Positions 46,211 to 54,901 are shown, counted from the first letter of the stretch. The stretch: 64,000 nucleotides of DNA from Candidatus Dormiibacter inghamiae (GCA_016464825.1 JAEKNQ010000059.1:24072-88071), one strand, 5' to 3'. The notes: a model not told the origin generated them from the sequence alone. Translations and numbers: made by a program.

Positions 46211-47389
46211 GTGCGACCGATGAGCGTGGTGGTTGTTGGAGGATCGCTGGCGGGCCTCACGGCCGGGCTGTTGCTGCGCGACCTCGGCCTCGACGTCAGG
46301 GTCTACGAACGGTCCGCGGCCCAGCTGGAGAGCCGGGGGGCTGGGATCGTCGTCCACCCGATGGCGGTCCGCTATCTGGAGGAACGAGGCGGCCTCTCTC
46401 TGTCCGAGATCAGCACCCACGCTCACCGGCTGCTCTACCTCGATAGGGATGGTGGGATCGCCTACGAGGAGCCGTGTGTCTGGAGCTTCACGGCCTGGAG
46501 CACCCTCTACCGGAGCCTTCGGAGACTGCTCGAGGACGAGCGCTACGTGCTGGGCGACGCAATGACGAGCTTCGCCCAGGATGAGGGCGGCGTGCACGTG
46601 AGCTTTCAGAGCAGCCGCGTCGTCCATTGCGAGCTCCTCGTCTGCGCGGACGGCATCGCGTCGACTGGCCGGGGCCTGCTGCTGCCCCAAGTCCACGACG
46701 AGTACGCAGGCTACGTCGCTTGGCGCGGCACGGTGTCGGAGGGTGGGCTTCCGCCCACGACCCAGGCGGTGGTGAGCGAGGCGATCGTCTACCACGTTAT
46801 GCCGGACAGCCACATTCTTACCTACCCGATCCCGGCCCTAGACGGCTCGGTCGAGCCGGGCCGACGCTTGATCAACTTCGTCTGGTACCGGAACGCCCGC
46901 GCCGGCGCGGATCTGGAGCAGCTGAAGACCAATGGCCACGCTGTACGCGAGCAACCCGCAGGCGCGCCAGTTCCGGAGGAGCACCCGTTGACTCGGCTAC
47001 GCCAAGCCGCGCGGTCGCTGCCAGGGCCGCTGGCGGAGACCGTGCTGGGCACCGAGGAGCCATTCGTCCAGCCCATCCACGACGTCGTGGTGCCCCGCAT
47101 GGCTTTCGGGCGCGTCTGCTTGATTGGCGATGCCGCCTTCGTGGCCCGTCCGCACGCGGCAGCGGGAACCGCCAAGGCGGCGGCGGACGCGTGGACGCTT
47201 GCGGAGGCCCTCGAGGCCGCTGGCGGGGACGTCGCATCGTCGCTGCGGCGTTGGGAGAAGGGCCAGTTGGAGCTGGGCAGGGAACTCGTGGCCAGGGTCC
47301 GCGAGGCCGGCGACCGCTCCCAGTTCGGGGGCGGCTGGCGCCCCGGCGACCCCTCTCAGCGCTTCGGCCTCTACGGCCCCGACCGCTGA
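46211..47389 (+). CDS. FAD-dependent aromatic monooxygenase, 2,6-dihydroxypyridine 3-hydroxylase-like
   Basis: 392 residues. The N-terminal FAD motif VVVGGSLAGLTAGLLLRDLG includes the GGSLAGL variant typical of 2,6-dihydroxypyridine 3-hydroxylases. ERSAAQLESRGAGIVVHP follows. The second FAD motif (GRVCLIGDAAFVARPHAAAGTAKAAADAW) is also of that group rather than the GDAAH form. Such flavoproteins hydroxylate aromatic or pyridine rings with NAD(P)H and oxygen. Salicylate- and 6-hydroxynicotinate-type hydroxylases are the alternatives. Confidence 0.88.
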   Translation: MRPMSVVVVGGSLAGLTAGLLLRDLGLDVRVYERSAAQLESRGAGIVVHPMAVRYLEERGGLSLSEISTHAHRLLYLDRDGGIAYEEPCVWSFTAWSTLYRSLRRLLEDERYVLGDAMTSFAQDEGGVHVSFQSSRVVHCELLVCADGIASTGRGLLLPQVHDEYAGYVAWRGTVSEGGLPPTTQAVVSEAIVYHVMPDSHILTYPIPALDGSVEPGRRLINFVWYRNARAGADLEQLKTNGHAVREQPAGAPVPEEHPLTRLRQAARSLPGPLAETVLGTEEPFVQPIHDVVVPRMAFGRVCLIGDAAFVARPHAAAGTAKAAADAWTLAEALEAAGGDVASSLRRWEKGQLELGRELVARVREAGDRSQFGGGWRPGDPSQRFGLYGPDR

Positions 47390-47641
47390 GCGGCGTGGCG
47401 GGGTGCAGCCAGCGGCTAATGACGCTGGAGCCAGCAGTTTCAGCAGCAGAAAGGTGAGGCGCTCTTCTTGTCTGCGCAAGCCAGCCAATCCCTTGCTCAC
47501 AAGCTCCTGAAGCCAAGTCGCAGCCGCCCGTTCATGGGGACGATGCCCCCACAGCGTTCATACTGTCATGCAGATGCGCTGTTGTGAGCCGCTGGACGCG
47601 GTTCGCCGGCAGCGCGCAACCACCCGTAGACGAGAAGAGGA

Positions 47642-48088
47642 ATGCCAGTCCGCACAAGGGATCCCAAGGTGCTCCAACTGAAGGAACTGCCCATCTTCGC
47701 CAGCCTCCGTGTGAAGCAGCTCAGCATGATGGCCGCCAACCTTGACTATGCGGTCATCGAGAAGGGCCAGGTGGTGATGACCGCCGGTCGCCACAACGAC
47801 GCCTTCTGGATCATCCTCCAGGGCCGCGTTGAGCTGACCATCGGCGGCAGGGTTGGCGAGCAGCTTGGTCCGGGCGACCTGTTCGGTCTCCCCAGCATGT
47901 TTGCCGGCCGGGACTCCACGGCGGACGCGGTGGTGTTGACGGAGGTCGAAGCGCTGGTCGCGAGCCACCAGCAGTTCAACGTTCTAATCGGGGACCCGGA
48001 GATCGCCATTCGTTTCAAGGCGGCGGTCTTCGACCGGCTGCGTGATGAGGTCTACCAGCTGACGCGAACCTCCACGGCCGGCCACTGA
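47642..48088 (+). CDS. Stand-alone cyclic nucleotide-binding (Crp-like sensor) domain protein
   Basis: 148 residues from ATG preceded by AAGAGGA. A single cNMP-binding beta-roll occupies about residues 12-130, with the phosphate-cassette-like segment GDLFGLPSMFAGRDSTADAVVL. No helix-turn-helix follows, unlike Crp/Fnr regulators, so it cannot bind DNA by itself in the usual way. It may act through protein contacts. The 252 bases before it hold no supported gene. Confidence 0.85.
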   Translation: MPVRTRDPKVLQLKELPIFASLRVKQLSMMAANLDYAVIEKGQVVMTAGRHNDAFWIILQGRVELTIGGRVGEQLGPGDLFGLPSMFAGRDSTADAVVLTEVEALVASHQQFNVLIGDPEIAIRFKAAVFDRLRDEVYQLTRTSTAGH

Positions 48089-48191
48089 ACCCTGGCTGCA
48101 GCGGCCAAGAAGCGCGCTTGACCCTCGGCCGCGACCCGGGTCAGATAGTCAGATAGATTGTGATTGGAGCGCCAGCTAAAGGGGGGTCGTC

Positions 48192-49436
48192 ATGATCATC
48201 AATCGCCTTCGCCATATCGCTTGCGCCGCCTCCTGCCTGCTGCTGGCGGCGGCCTGTGGCTCCTCCGGCGGCTCCTCTGCCCAGAACTCAGGGCCGATCA
48301 AGGTCGGCTTCATCCTGCCCCAGACCGGTAATTTCGCCGCCAACGGCCAAGACGAGCAGAACGGCTGGAACGTGGCCATGAAGGAGGTCGGCGACACGGT
48401 AGGGGGTCGCAAGATCCAGACCATCTTCACCGACGACGCGGCCGATCCCAACCAGGGTCTAAGCGCCGCCCGCCAGCTGGTGGAGACACAGAAGGCCGAC
48501 CTTCTGATTGGCCCGCTGGCGGCCAACGTGGGACTGGCCGTGCGCAGCTACGTCGCCAGCTCCGGCATTCCCACCCTTTACATCAGCGCCTGCTCGTCCG
48601 AGCTGGCGACCTCGCAGAAAACGACCAACCTGATCCTGACCGGTTGGACCTGCGACCAGCCGACCCTGAACTTCGGGAAGTATGTCTACGAAAAGCTTGG
48701 CTACCACCACATTACGACGGTGGCCATGGACTACGCCTTCGGTTGGCAGGGCACGGGAGGCTTCACTAGTTCATTCGAGGCCGCCGGCGGCAAGATCGAC
48801 AAGCAGATCTGGGCCCCGATCAACGCCCCCGACTACAGTCCCTACGTAGCCGAGATCCCCAACAACACCGACGCGGTTTTTAACCTTTCCGCGGGCACCG
48901 CTTCAGTCCGGTTCACGTCGGCCTACAAACAATTCGGGCTAAAAGGCAAGATTCCGCTGATCGCCGGCGGCACGATGACCGACTGGTCGGTGCTGCGCTC
49001 GGAGTCGCCCGACACCGTACTGGGGGTGATCACCGTACTGCAATACGCGGACGGAATCGACAGCCCGGCCAACAACAAGTTCGTGGAGGAGTACAAGGCG
49101 GCGACCGGCAACTATCCCTCCTACTACGCAGAGTCCGCCTATGCGTCCTACAAGCTTATCTATGCGGTGATGAAGAAACGAAACGGGGCGACGAGCGACC
49201 GTCAGGCGGTCATCAAGGACCTAAAGACAACTCAGTTCCAGGCACCTCGCGGCCCTGTCTCAATCAGCACAGACACCAATTCTCCGATCCAGAACATCTA
49301 CATCCGCAGGGTGGCCTTGGTGGACGGGGCGCTTCGCAATGTGGTCGTCGACACCATCAAGGCCAGCCAACCCTGGGGACCTCTTCCCAAGGACCAGTGG
49401 GAGAAACAGGCCCCCAAGTACTCCCGTTCAGGCTGA
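48192..49436 (+). CDS. LivK-type ABC transporter substrate-binding lipoprotein (copy 3)
   Basis: 414 residues with signal peptide and lipobox LLAAAC (Cys22) and a GGGGGG-type ribosome-binding site. The Peripla_BP_6 body starts IKVGFILPQTGNFAANGQ. It is the most diverged of the three copies but retains the DGIDSPANNKF and SISTDTNSPIQNIYI elements of the other two. It is followed by a cupin gene. No permease is adjacent. Confidence 0.93.
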   Translation: MIINRLRHIACAASCLLLAAACGSSGGSSAQNSGPIKVGFILPQTGNFAANGQDEQNGWNVAMKEVGDTVGGRKIQTIFTDDAADPNQGLSAARQLVETQKADLLIGPLAANVGLAVRSYVASSGIPTLYISACSSELATSQKTTNLILTGWTCDQPTLNFGKYVYEKLGYHHITTVAMDYAFGWQGTGGFTSSFEAAGGKIDKQIWAPINAPDYSPYVAEIPNNTDAVFNLSAGTASVRFTSAYKQFGLKGKIPLIAGGTMTDWSVLRSESPDTVLGVITVLQYADGIDSPANNKFVEEYKAATGNYPSYYAESAYASYKLIYAVMKKRNGATSDRQAVIKDLKTTQFQAPRGPVSISTDTNSPIQNIYIRRVALVDGALRNVVVDTIKASQPWGPLPKDQWEKQAPKYSRSG

Positions 49437-49495
49437 TTGCGGGAACGACGGCCAGGCCCTTCCGCTGAGCAATCCGCGAACCTTAAGGAGGCAAC

Positions 49496-49810
49496 ATGCC
49501 GCAGATCCATTTCGCCGCCGACACCGCCACACCGGTCGAGCCGGCCTACTCCGACGCGGTCGGCCCTGTGTACCGGACGGAAACGGTCGAAGTCGCCCAG
49601 ATCCACTTCAAGGCTGGCGAGGGCGCCCGGCCGCACCACCATCCCGAGGAGCAGGCGGCGGTGCTGCTCCAAGGCCGGATGCGCGTTCGCTTGGGCGACG
49701 AGACGTTCGAAGCCGGGCCGGGCGACGCTTGGCACGTCCCATCCGAAGTTGAGCACGAGGTCAGGTGTCTTCAGGACGTGGTGGGCGTGAGCTTCAAGAG
49801 GCTGGGCTGA
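49496..49810 (+). CDS. Small cupin-domain protein
   Basis: 104 residues with a near-perfect ribosome-binding site (AAGGAGG, 5 bases before the ATG). A single cupin: HHHPEEQAAVLLQGRMRVRLGDE and GPGDAWHVPSEVEHEV carry the metal-binding His/Glu residues. It follows the binding-protein gene by 59 bases on the same strand and is probably in its operon. Substrate unknown. Confidence 0.88.
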   Translation: MPQIHFAADTATPVEPAYSDAVGPVYRTETVEVAQIHFKAGEGARPHHHPEEQAAVLLQGRMRVRLGDETFEAGPGDAWHVPSEVEHEVRCLQDVVGVSFKRLG

Positions 49811-50014
49811 CGAACCACATCAGGTCTTTGAAAGCGCCATGCAGCACGTAGGGCGTGTGTGGTGTGTAGCACCAGCCTGAACGCGTCGCCCGAGCTCGAT
49901 AGTCGATGATCGCCCAGCGGATCCATCGATCACCATCTCCCGCTCGGTGATCCCGGCATCGTGAGAAATGATTTCCAGATTCACTACCGGAATTGTTCGT
50001 GGCTTAGGAGACAT
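49794..50014 (-). pseudogene. Small hypothetical gene with a strong ribosome-binding site and a probable frameshift
   Basis: On the minus strand AGGAGG precedes an ATG at 50014 by 9 bases. The frame reads MSPKPRTIPVVNLEIISHD and on to EMVIDGSAG. A one-base shift near 49915 then leads into WAIIDYRARATRSGWCYTP and HTPYVLHGAFKDLMWFVSPAS, which ends at 49794 inside the convergent cupin gene. The restored protein would be about 73 residues. Without the shift the frame ends at 49820 with a less protein-like tail. I do not recognise the family. Confidence 0.45.
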
Positions 50015-50930
50015 GCGGAAAATCCTCCTGGATCGCGCGTCACCGCAGCTTTGAGTTTGACCGCCACCGGTACACTGCCCGCGCCCCGAGTCTAAGGCGC
50101 TGTCGGCCCTCGCGGCTCAGCGAGTCGCCATCTGCCACTTGGCGTTGTTCTTGGGATTCGGTCACGCAAGTCGTGCAGCCCTAACCTGATTGCGTGAGGG
50201 TCACCCTCAGCTGCAGCGGTCAGGCCTTAGAACCCGTTCGCCGCGGGTGTTTGCTGCTGCATAACACAGGGCGAGGCGCCGCGGCCGTCCAGCGCCATGT
50301 CGACGAGCTGGCCGTCACGCTCGTCGACGAGGACGCGACCCGCTCGCTGCACGTCGGCTACGACGTCGAGACACTGCAAGGGGGTTTTAGAAGGGCATCG
50401 GATATCGATCAGGGACCCTCAGCTTCGTCCGCATCTTGCTAGCTGGGCAGAACGGCCGAGCCGTCAGCCCTGTAGCCAGCCACGTCGCCGCCCGGCGGGC
50501 AGGCCGATTCGGCGGACGACTTCTTTGTCCAGGATTGGGTCCGCCGATTGCCGTGCCAGCTGTGAGTCCCGCTGCGCATGAGTTGACCTACAGTCGGCAA
50601 GGGCGAGGATCGGGGTGGGCAACGGAGGTCTGTGAGACAGCCGGCCGGCCTGCGAGTGACTACTTGGCAGGCTCCTGCCCGAGAGGCCGAGCGCTTTGCC
50701 GCAGATAGCGCAGCCGTACTGGCACCGCGCCAGCACGGAGAGCGGCCTGGTTGCCGCGACAGGCACGGCGCCGTGAACGAAAGTGCGCATTGTTCGACGC
50801 TGATTTCGTCGAAGTCGGCCACTAAACGCATGCTCTCTACTACAGCGAATTCGCCACTAATCCGCCATACTCGTATTCAAGAAGCCAATCTTGGTCTCCA
50901 AATCAACAGCGCTTTCCTGCGGAGCAAGAG
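50015..50930. other. Gene-poor stretch
   Basis: Roughly 0.9 kb in which no open frame resembles a protein family or has a good ribosome-binding site. Several overlapping short frames exist on both strands. Its base composition is slightly less GC-rich toward the right end (50820-50930). Confidence 0.4.
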
Positions 50931-50961
50931 GCAGCAGGTTCGATTCCTGCCAGGCGCACCA
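50931..50961 (+). tRNA. Partial tRNA: T-arm, 3' acceptor strand and CCA only
   Basis: A 5-bp T-stem GCAGG/CCTGC (50934-50938 with 50946-50950) closes the loop TTCGATT. The seven bases CAGGCGC, discriminator A and CCA (50951-50961) follow. This is the exact geometry of a tRNA 3' end. No matching 5' acceptor strand (GCGCCTG), D-arm or anticodon arm is found in the 100 bases before it, so it is a fragment. Such fragments are often attachment-site scars of integrative elements. Confidence 0.5.
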
Positions 50962-51097
50962 ACCTGCTCACTGCAAGACGATCAAGACCGTGCGCCTGCC
51001 CTCGGCGTCTGCAGATCGATCTTCGGAGAACTTGTTCGGCGGCACCGGCTAATCCGTTTCTCCGCTGGCCATGGGTTGTAACGAGGTCGATGCCCTT

Positions 51098-51388
51098 CTA
51101 AACCCACTTAGCGAGAGGCCCATTTGTCTGGACACCTGCGGGTTCGACACATACAAGCCAACCCAAACGCGGCCGCCGAACTCCATTGGCCGCACGTGCG
51201 GCTCGGCCAGCCCTCGCTCGCGGGCCTCCGCGCCCATCCGAACCATCAATGCGCCACCAGTCACGCCGCAGCACATGCTGCCATCCACCAGAAAAGGAGA
51301 GGCCGCCCACCATCCGCTTCTCGGCGAGATCTTCCCGGTTCGCGAGAATTTGCCGAACTCGTTCGGCTGTCTCTGGATCGTAGGTCAT
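51098..51388 (-). pseudogene. TfoX/Sxy N-terminal-domain protein, frame-disrupted
   Basis: Starts at ATG 51388: MTYDPETAERVRQILA and EKRMVGGLSF. A shift at a run of four A/T (51292-51295) then leads to LVDGSMCCGVTGGALMVRMG and EPHVRPMEFGGR. A shift back near 51170 gives GWLVCVEPAGVQTNG and a TAG at 51100-51098. Restored, it is a typical roughly 100-residue TfoX_N protein, a family named after a competence regulator but of mostly unknown function. Short homopolymers at the shift sites make sequencing error possible. Confidence 0.72.
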
Positions 51389-51706
51389 CGCAGTGGCCAC
51401 ACCACTTTCCAATTAATCATTCGCTGCCGGGATTTCCGTCGAGGTCGATCAAGAGGCGGTTGCTATCCGGATCGCAGAGAAGCGGCGACCGAAATAAGCG
51501 TTCCCGGACGCGGCGGCCTCGGCAAGAAAACCAACTGAGGGTGGGCGAAACGGCGGAGGCAGTCTCGGTAGTCCCTACTTACCGGGACGAATGTACCAAT
51601 GCAATTGTTGCCTATCTGCCGTAGCGTCGTCCCCGACCTAAGACCACCACTTCAGCCCACCGGAGCCCCGACCATCGTCGCGGCCCCAAAGAGGAGGACT
51701 GCTTAC
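51389..51706. other. Intergenic stretch before the secreted-protein gene
   Basis: No gene can be supported. The right end holds the ribosome-binding site AGAGGAGGA for the next gene. The left end must hold the promoter of the TfoX-like gene on the minus strand. Confidence 0.4.
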
Positions 51707-52714
51707 GTGCCTCACAAGCAGAATTCGACACTGCGCTCTCTCGTTAGGCGACTCACATCGGCCGCGTTTGTGTGCACGGCCGCTCTCCTTTGCACGCCCA
51801 TCCTTTCCGCCGCGGCGGCTCCTGCCTTGAATGTGTCTGTCTCCCTTCCAACGCCGAAGGTGCAGGCCATCGTGACAGCGCCTGCTGCGCCTGCCGTGAA
51901 AGTTCCGCTGCCCGGTGCTCCAGCCGTGAACGTGAACGCGCAGGTTCCGGTGCCCGTCCCGACTGCGCCGGCGGTGAAAGTCCAGGTGCCAGCCCCCAGT
52001 GCGTCAGTGAAAGTGCAGCCGCCCCTGCCGGGTGCGCCGACTGTAAACGTGGGGACATCCGCTCCCCCAGGACCCCCGGCGCAGGTGAATGTTGGCCCTG
52101 TGCAGGCGCAGGTCCCGCTCCCCACGGCGCCCCCGCCGGCTGTTTCAATTCCGGCTGCGAACGCCCCTGGCTTAACCTCCCCGTCGCAACAGTCTGGCGC
52201 GCCGACGGACCCCACTGGAACCGCCAGCCCTGGGGCCTCCGGCGCGGCATCGGCCGCCTCCCCTGCTGCGCCTGCCGGAGCTGCTGGACCGACCGCTACT
52301 GATTCGGCCGCCGCACCTGCCGATCCGTCGTCGAGCAGTCAGCCGCCGTACGGACCGGCGTGGTCCAACTCGGGCAGCGGAAGCCGGACTCGCGCTCTTG
52401 CATCGGGCGACGCTGCCACGGCCAACGCGCTTCCGCCCAACAGCATCTTCGCCTGCATCAATCTGGGCGCCCGGATCGAGGCCTGCCAGTCAACGGTGGG
52501 GCCAGTTGTCTGCATGCAGGGTGGCGCCGGGCCGATCGACTGCCAGTCCTCCATGCCGGCGGCCACGGGGTCCGCATTCGTGCTGCCGATGGTCCTGGGT
52601 GGCCTGCTGACAGTGGTGGGCCTCCTGCTCAGCCGACCGCAGACTGAACCGCGTCGCCGACGCCGTGCGGGCTGGCTGAGCCGCCTGTCCCCACAGCTCG
52701 GATTGTCCCTTTAG
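51707..52714 (+). CDS. Secreted, membrane-anchored Ala/Pro/Val-rich protein
   Basis: 335 residues from a GTG at 51707 that has AGAGGAGGA 8 bases upstream; a longer frame from 51599 lacks such a site. A signal peptide (about 1-38, SLVRRLTSAAFVCTAALLCTPILSAAAA) is followed by about 100 residues of imperfect short units of the type PAVKVPLPGAP, alternating Val/Pro. A Ser/Ala/Pro-rich linker comes next, then a small four-cysteine segment (FACINLGARIEACQ and VVCMQGGAGPIDCQ). One C-terminal membrane helix (FVLPMVLGGLLTVVGLLL) and a RRRRR cytoplasmic tail end the protein. The layout is that of a cell-surface stalk protein. Family not recognised. Confidence 0.75.
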   Translation: MPHKQNSTLRSLVRRLTSAAFVCTAALLCTPILSAAAAPALNVSVSLPTPKVQAIVTAPAAPAVKVPLPGAPAVNVNAQVPVPVPTAPAVKVQVPAPSASVKVQPPLPGAPTVNVGTSAPPGPPAQVNVGPVQAQVPLPTAPPPAVSIPAANAPGLTSPSQQSGAPTDPTGTASPGASGAASAASPAAPAGAAGPTATDSAAAPADPSSSSQPPYGPAWSNSGSGSRTRALASGDAATANALPPNSIFACINLGARIEACQSTVGPVVCMQGGAGPIDCQSSMPAATGSAFVLPMVLGGLLTVVGLLLSRPQTEPRRRRRAGWLSRLSPQLGLSL

Positions 52715-52716
52715 CC

Positions 52717-53235
52717 TCAGCCCGGTGGCAGCAGGCGCGTGCTGACAGCGAAGCTCCCCACCAGTGTGAGCAGGTAGACGACCCCAGCCGCAGCATGCCA
52801 GCCCGCTTTGTGGGCGCGGCGCCGGTGGGTTGTCAGCCAGGCAACCAGGGGAGCGACCACGGGAATCAGCCAGATGGCATAGATGGCCAGGCCGGCAACG
52901 ATGATTGCTAGCTCTCGCCGCACCAGGCTGATGGCCGCAATGTCCAGCACTACCCAGAGCAGCCCGAGCGCCCCGACGGCGAGGGCGGTGGCAGTCCAGG
53001 AGCGCGAGTGGGCTTGAAGTACCAATGCCGTCCAGCCGGCGGCCAGCGCAGCGGGCGCCAGTCCAAGCGGCACGATCAGAGCACCATTACCCTGTAGCGA
53101 CCATCCCGGCCCCTCGGGGCCTGCGGCCGCGAGGAGCACTGTCAACAGCTCGAGAAAGACACCGACGGCCACGCCGGCGACCGCCCAGACCAACAAGCGA
53201 GCGGATGGCCGGCTCATCGTCACGGCACCGCCCAC
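52717..53235 (-). CDS. Small integral membrane protein, unknown function
   Basis: 172 residues with about five hydrophobic segments (approximately 12-37, 50-70, 77-100, 106-135 and 148-166). A GTG at 53235 has a TAGCTT -10 six bases upstream and so fits leaderless initiation; an internal ATG at 53217 is the alternative. It is convergent with the secreted-protein gene with a 2-base gap. I do not recognise the family. Confidence 0.7.
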   Translation of the reverse strand: MGGAVTMSRPSARLLVWAVAGVAVGVFLELLTVLLAAAGPEGPGWSLQGNGALIVPLGLAPAALAAGWTALVLQAHSRSWTATALAVGALGLLWVVLDIAAISLVRRELAIIVAGLAIYAIWLIPVVAPLVAWLTTHRRRAHKAGWHAAAGVVYLLTLVGSFAVSTRLLPPG

Positions 53236-53247
53236 GCATACAAGCTA
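53236..53247 (-). promoter_or_regulatory. Leaderless -10 before the small membrane protein gene
   Basis: On the minus strand TAGCTT (53247-53242) is followed by six bases and the GTG at 53235, with no Shine-Dalgarno sequence. Confidence 0.45.
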
Positions 53248-53319
53248 ACGCCCGAACGGACACGTCGCAACGACGTCACCCGGCCTCGTCAAGGCTTGAG
53301 CTTCGAGTCCGCGGGCCGA

Positions 53320-54243
53320 TCAGCGCTGCGCCGGCGGCCGCTGCTTCTGACGCTCGTGGTGGACTGCCACACCAAAGATGACGAGCGCGATCCCGAGAAT
53401 CTCTTGAGGTCTAGGCAGCTGGGCCAGGACGAGTATCCCGATGACCGTTGCTGCTGCCGGTAGTAGCGAGAGCAGCAGCGCGTAAGTAGCCCGAGACAGC
53501 CTGGCCATGGCCAGCTGGTCGGTCACGTACGGAATGACTGAGGAACAGATGCCTACTGCAATCCCGGCGGCCAGCAAGAACGGACTGGCCAGGGCGGGGG
53601 CGGCGCCCTGGAGCCCGATCGGCATAACAACCACCAGGGCGATCAGCATCGCGGCCCCCAGACCGTCGACTCCCGCGCTGCTTCCCCGCTGCGCTATCCG
53701 ATGAGCCAGGATGATGTAGAGGACGAAAAGGGCGCAGTTAGCGAAGGCGAAAGCAAAGCCAAGCGGCTGAGCGACGAGGCGCACATTAGTCAGGAGGTAG
53801 ACGCCGGCAACTGCAAGAACCAGGGCCGAGCAGTTTCGGGCTGTGCGCGCACCCAGTGCGGCGAGCGCGATGGGCCCCAGGAACTCGATGGCTCCGACGG
53901 TGCTCAGTGGCAGCCGCGCAATGGCCAGGTAAAACGAAGCGTTCATCACCCCCAGAACCGAGCCGAGGGCGATCAGAACCCAGCGATCGCTCCAAGGCAG
54001 GGACCGGAAGAATCGCCACGGTCGTCGCCACGCGGCAAACAGGACCGCTGCGCTGGCGATCCGCAACCAGGCGACGCCGAGTACGTCAACTCGCGCGAAC
54101 AACAGCACAGCGAATGCTGGTCCCAGGTAATGGAAGACTGCGCTGACCAGGAAGTAGCCGTACGGTGGCAAGCGACGCGCGGCCCTGCCGGCGCCACGCC
54201 CTTCGCGGCTGAGGCTGGATTCTTGCCCGGAAGCTGATGTCAT
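53320..54243 (-). CDS. EamA/DMT-family exporter (RhtA-like)
   Basis: 307 residues from ATG at 54243 (an in-frame ATG at 54285 is possible but overlaps the divergent gene's leader). Ten hydrophobic segments in two EamA repeats are visible, with motifs GVMNASFYLAIARLPLSTVGAIEFLGP and ICSSVIPYVTDQLAMARL as in the RhtA threonine/homoserine exporter group. It is divergent from an Lrp-family regulator, a common pairing for amino acid exporters. It probably exports an amino acid or related metabolite. Confidence 0.87.
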   Translation of the reverse strand: MTSASGQESSLSREGRGAGRAARRLPPYGYFLVSAVFHYLGPAFAVLLFARVDVLGVAWLRIASAAVLFAAWRRPWRFFRSLPWSDRWVLIALGSVLGVMNASFYLAIARLPLSTVGAIEFLGPIALAALGARTARNCSALVLAVAGVYLLTNVRLVAQPLGFAFAFANCALFVLYIILAHRIAQRGSSAGVDGLGAAMLIALVVVMPIGLQGAAPALASPFLLAAGIAVGICSSVIPYVTDQLAMARLSRATYALLLSLLPAAATVIGILVLAQLPRPQEILGIALVIFGVAVHHERQKQRPPAQR

Positions 54244-54305
54244 GTAACAATGCTCTAAGGCGCAGGCCGCTTCGTCTATAGCCATTGCAAGGAAGGGAGA
54301 CCCAC

Positions 54306-54797
54306 TTGACTGGAAAACACAGGCCGAACGGGCAGACCACCTTAATCTCAGGCAGCAGCCTCCTGGACCGCGTGAACCTCAGGCTTCTGGAGTTGTTGCA
54401 CGAAGGCCCGCGCGCCACCATGGCGGAGCTGGCGAGACGCGTCGGTATGTCGGCCCCTGCGGTGACCGAGAGGGTGCAGCGGCTGGAACAGGAGGGAGTG
54501 ATTGTCGGCTACAGGTTGGAAGTCGAACCCAAGGCGTTAGGCCTACCGATCGCCGCCTATGTCCGAATCAAACCCGGACCCCGTCAGCTAGAGAAGATCG
54601 CGGAGCTTGCCGCCAACACAGCTCAGGTCACCGAGTGCCACCGGATCACGGGGGACGACTGCTTCCTGCTGAAAGTCCAAGTACAGGCGGTCGATCAACT
54701 TGAAAGCATTCTGGATAGGTTCCTTCCCTATGGCCAGACCACGACGTCCATCGTGCAATCATCACCTGTGCCGGCTCGGCCGCTCTCGACCTGGTGA
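54306..54797 (+). CDS. Lrp/AsnC-family transcriptional regulator
   Basis: 163 residues from a TTG at 54306 with GGAAGGGAG 6 bases upstream; the frame is open from another TTG at 54285. The helix-turn-helix lies at MAELARRVGMSAPAVTERVQRLE, and the C-terminal RAM/AsnC ligand-binding domain runs from about IAAYVRIKPGPRQ to the end (CHRITGDDCFLLKVQV). It sits back to back with the EamA exporter and probably senses the exported amino acid. Confidence 0.9.
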   Translation: MTGKHRPNGQTTLISGSSLLDRVNLRLLELLHEGPRATMAELARRVGMSAPAVTERVQRLEQEGVIVGYRLEVEPKALGLPIAAYVRIKPGPRQLEKIAELAANTAQVTECHRITGDDCFLLKVQVQAVDQLESILDRFLPYGQTTTSIVQSSPVPARPLSTW

Positions 54798-54901
54798 GTC
54801 ATCGCGATCCCTGAGGTGTCAGCCCCACTCAGCGGCCAGCAGCACCCGGCCTCGTGGCCAAAGCGCGGAACAGATCCTCCCTGGCAGCCGTAGAGGACTG
54901 C

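Noticed and set aside
48143..48160. Tandem repeat GTCAGATA-GTCAGATA before the third binding-protein gene
   Set aside because: Only two short copies; could be a regulator site but there is no second example in the window to support it.
50931..50961. tRNA-Sec (selC) or permuted tmRNA
   Set aside because: No 8-bp acceptor partner, long variable arm or TCA anticodon is found upstream, and the acceptor lacks the G-U pair expected for tmRNA.
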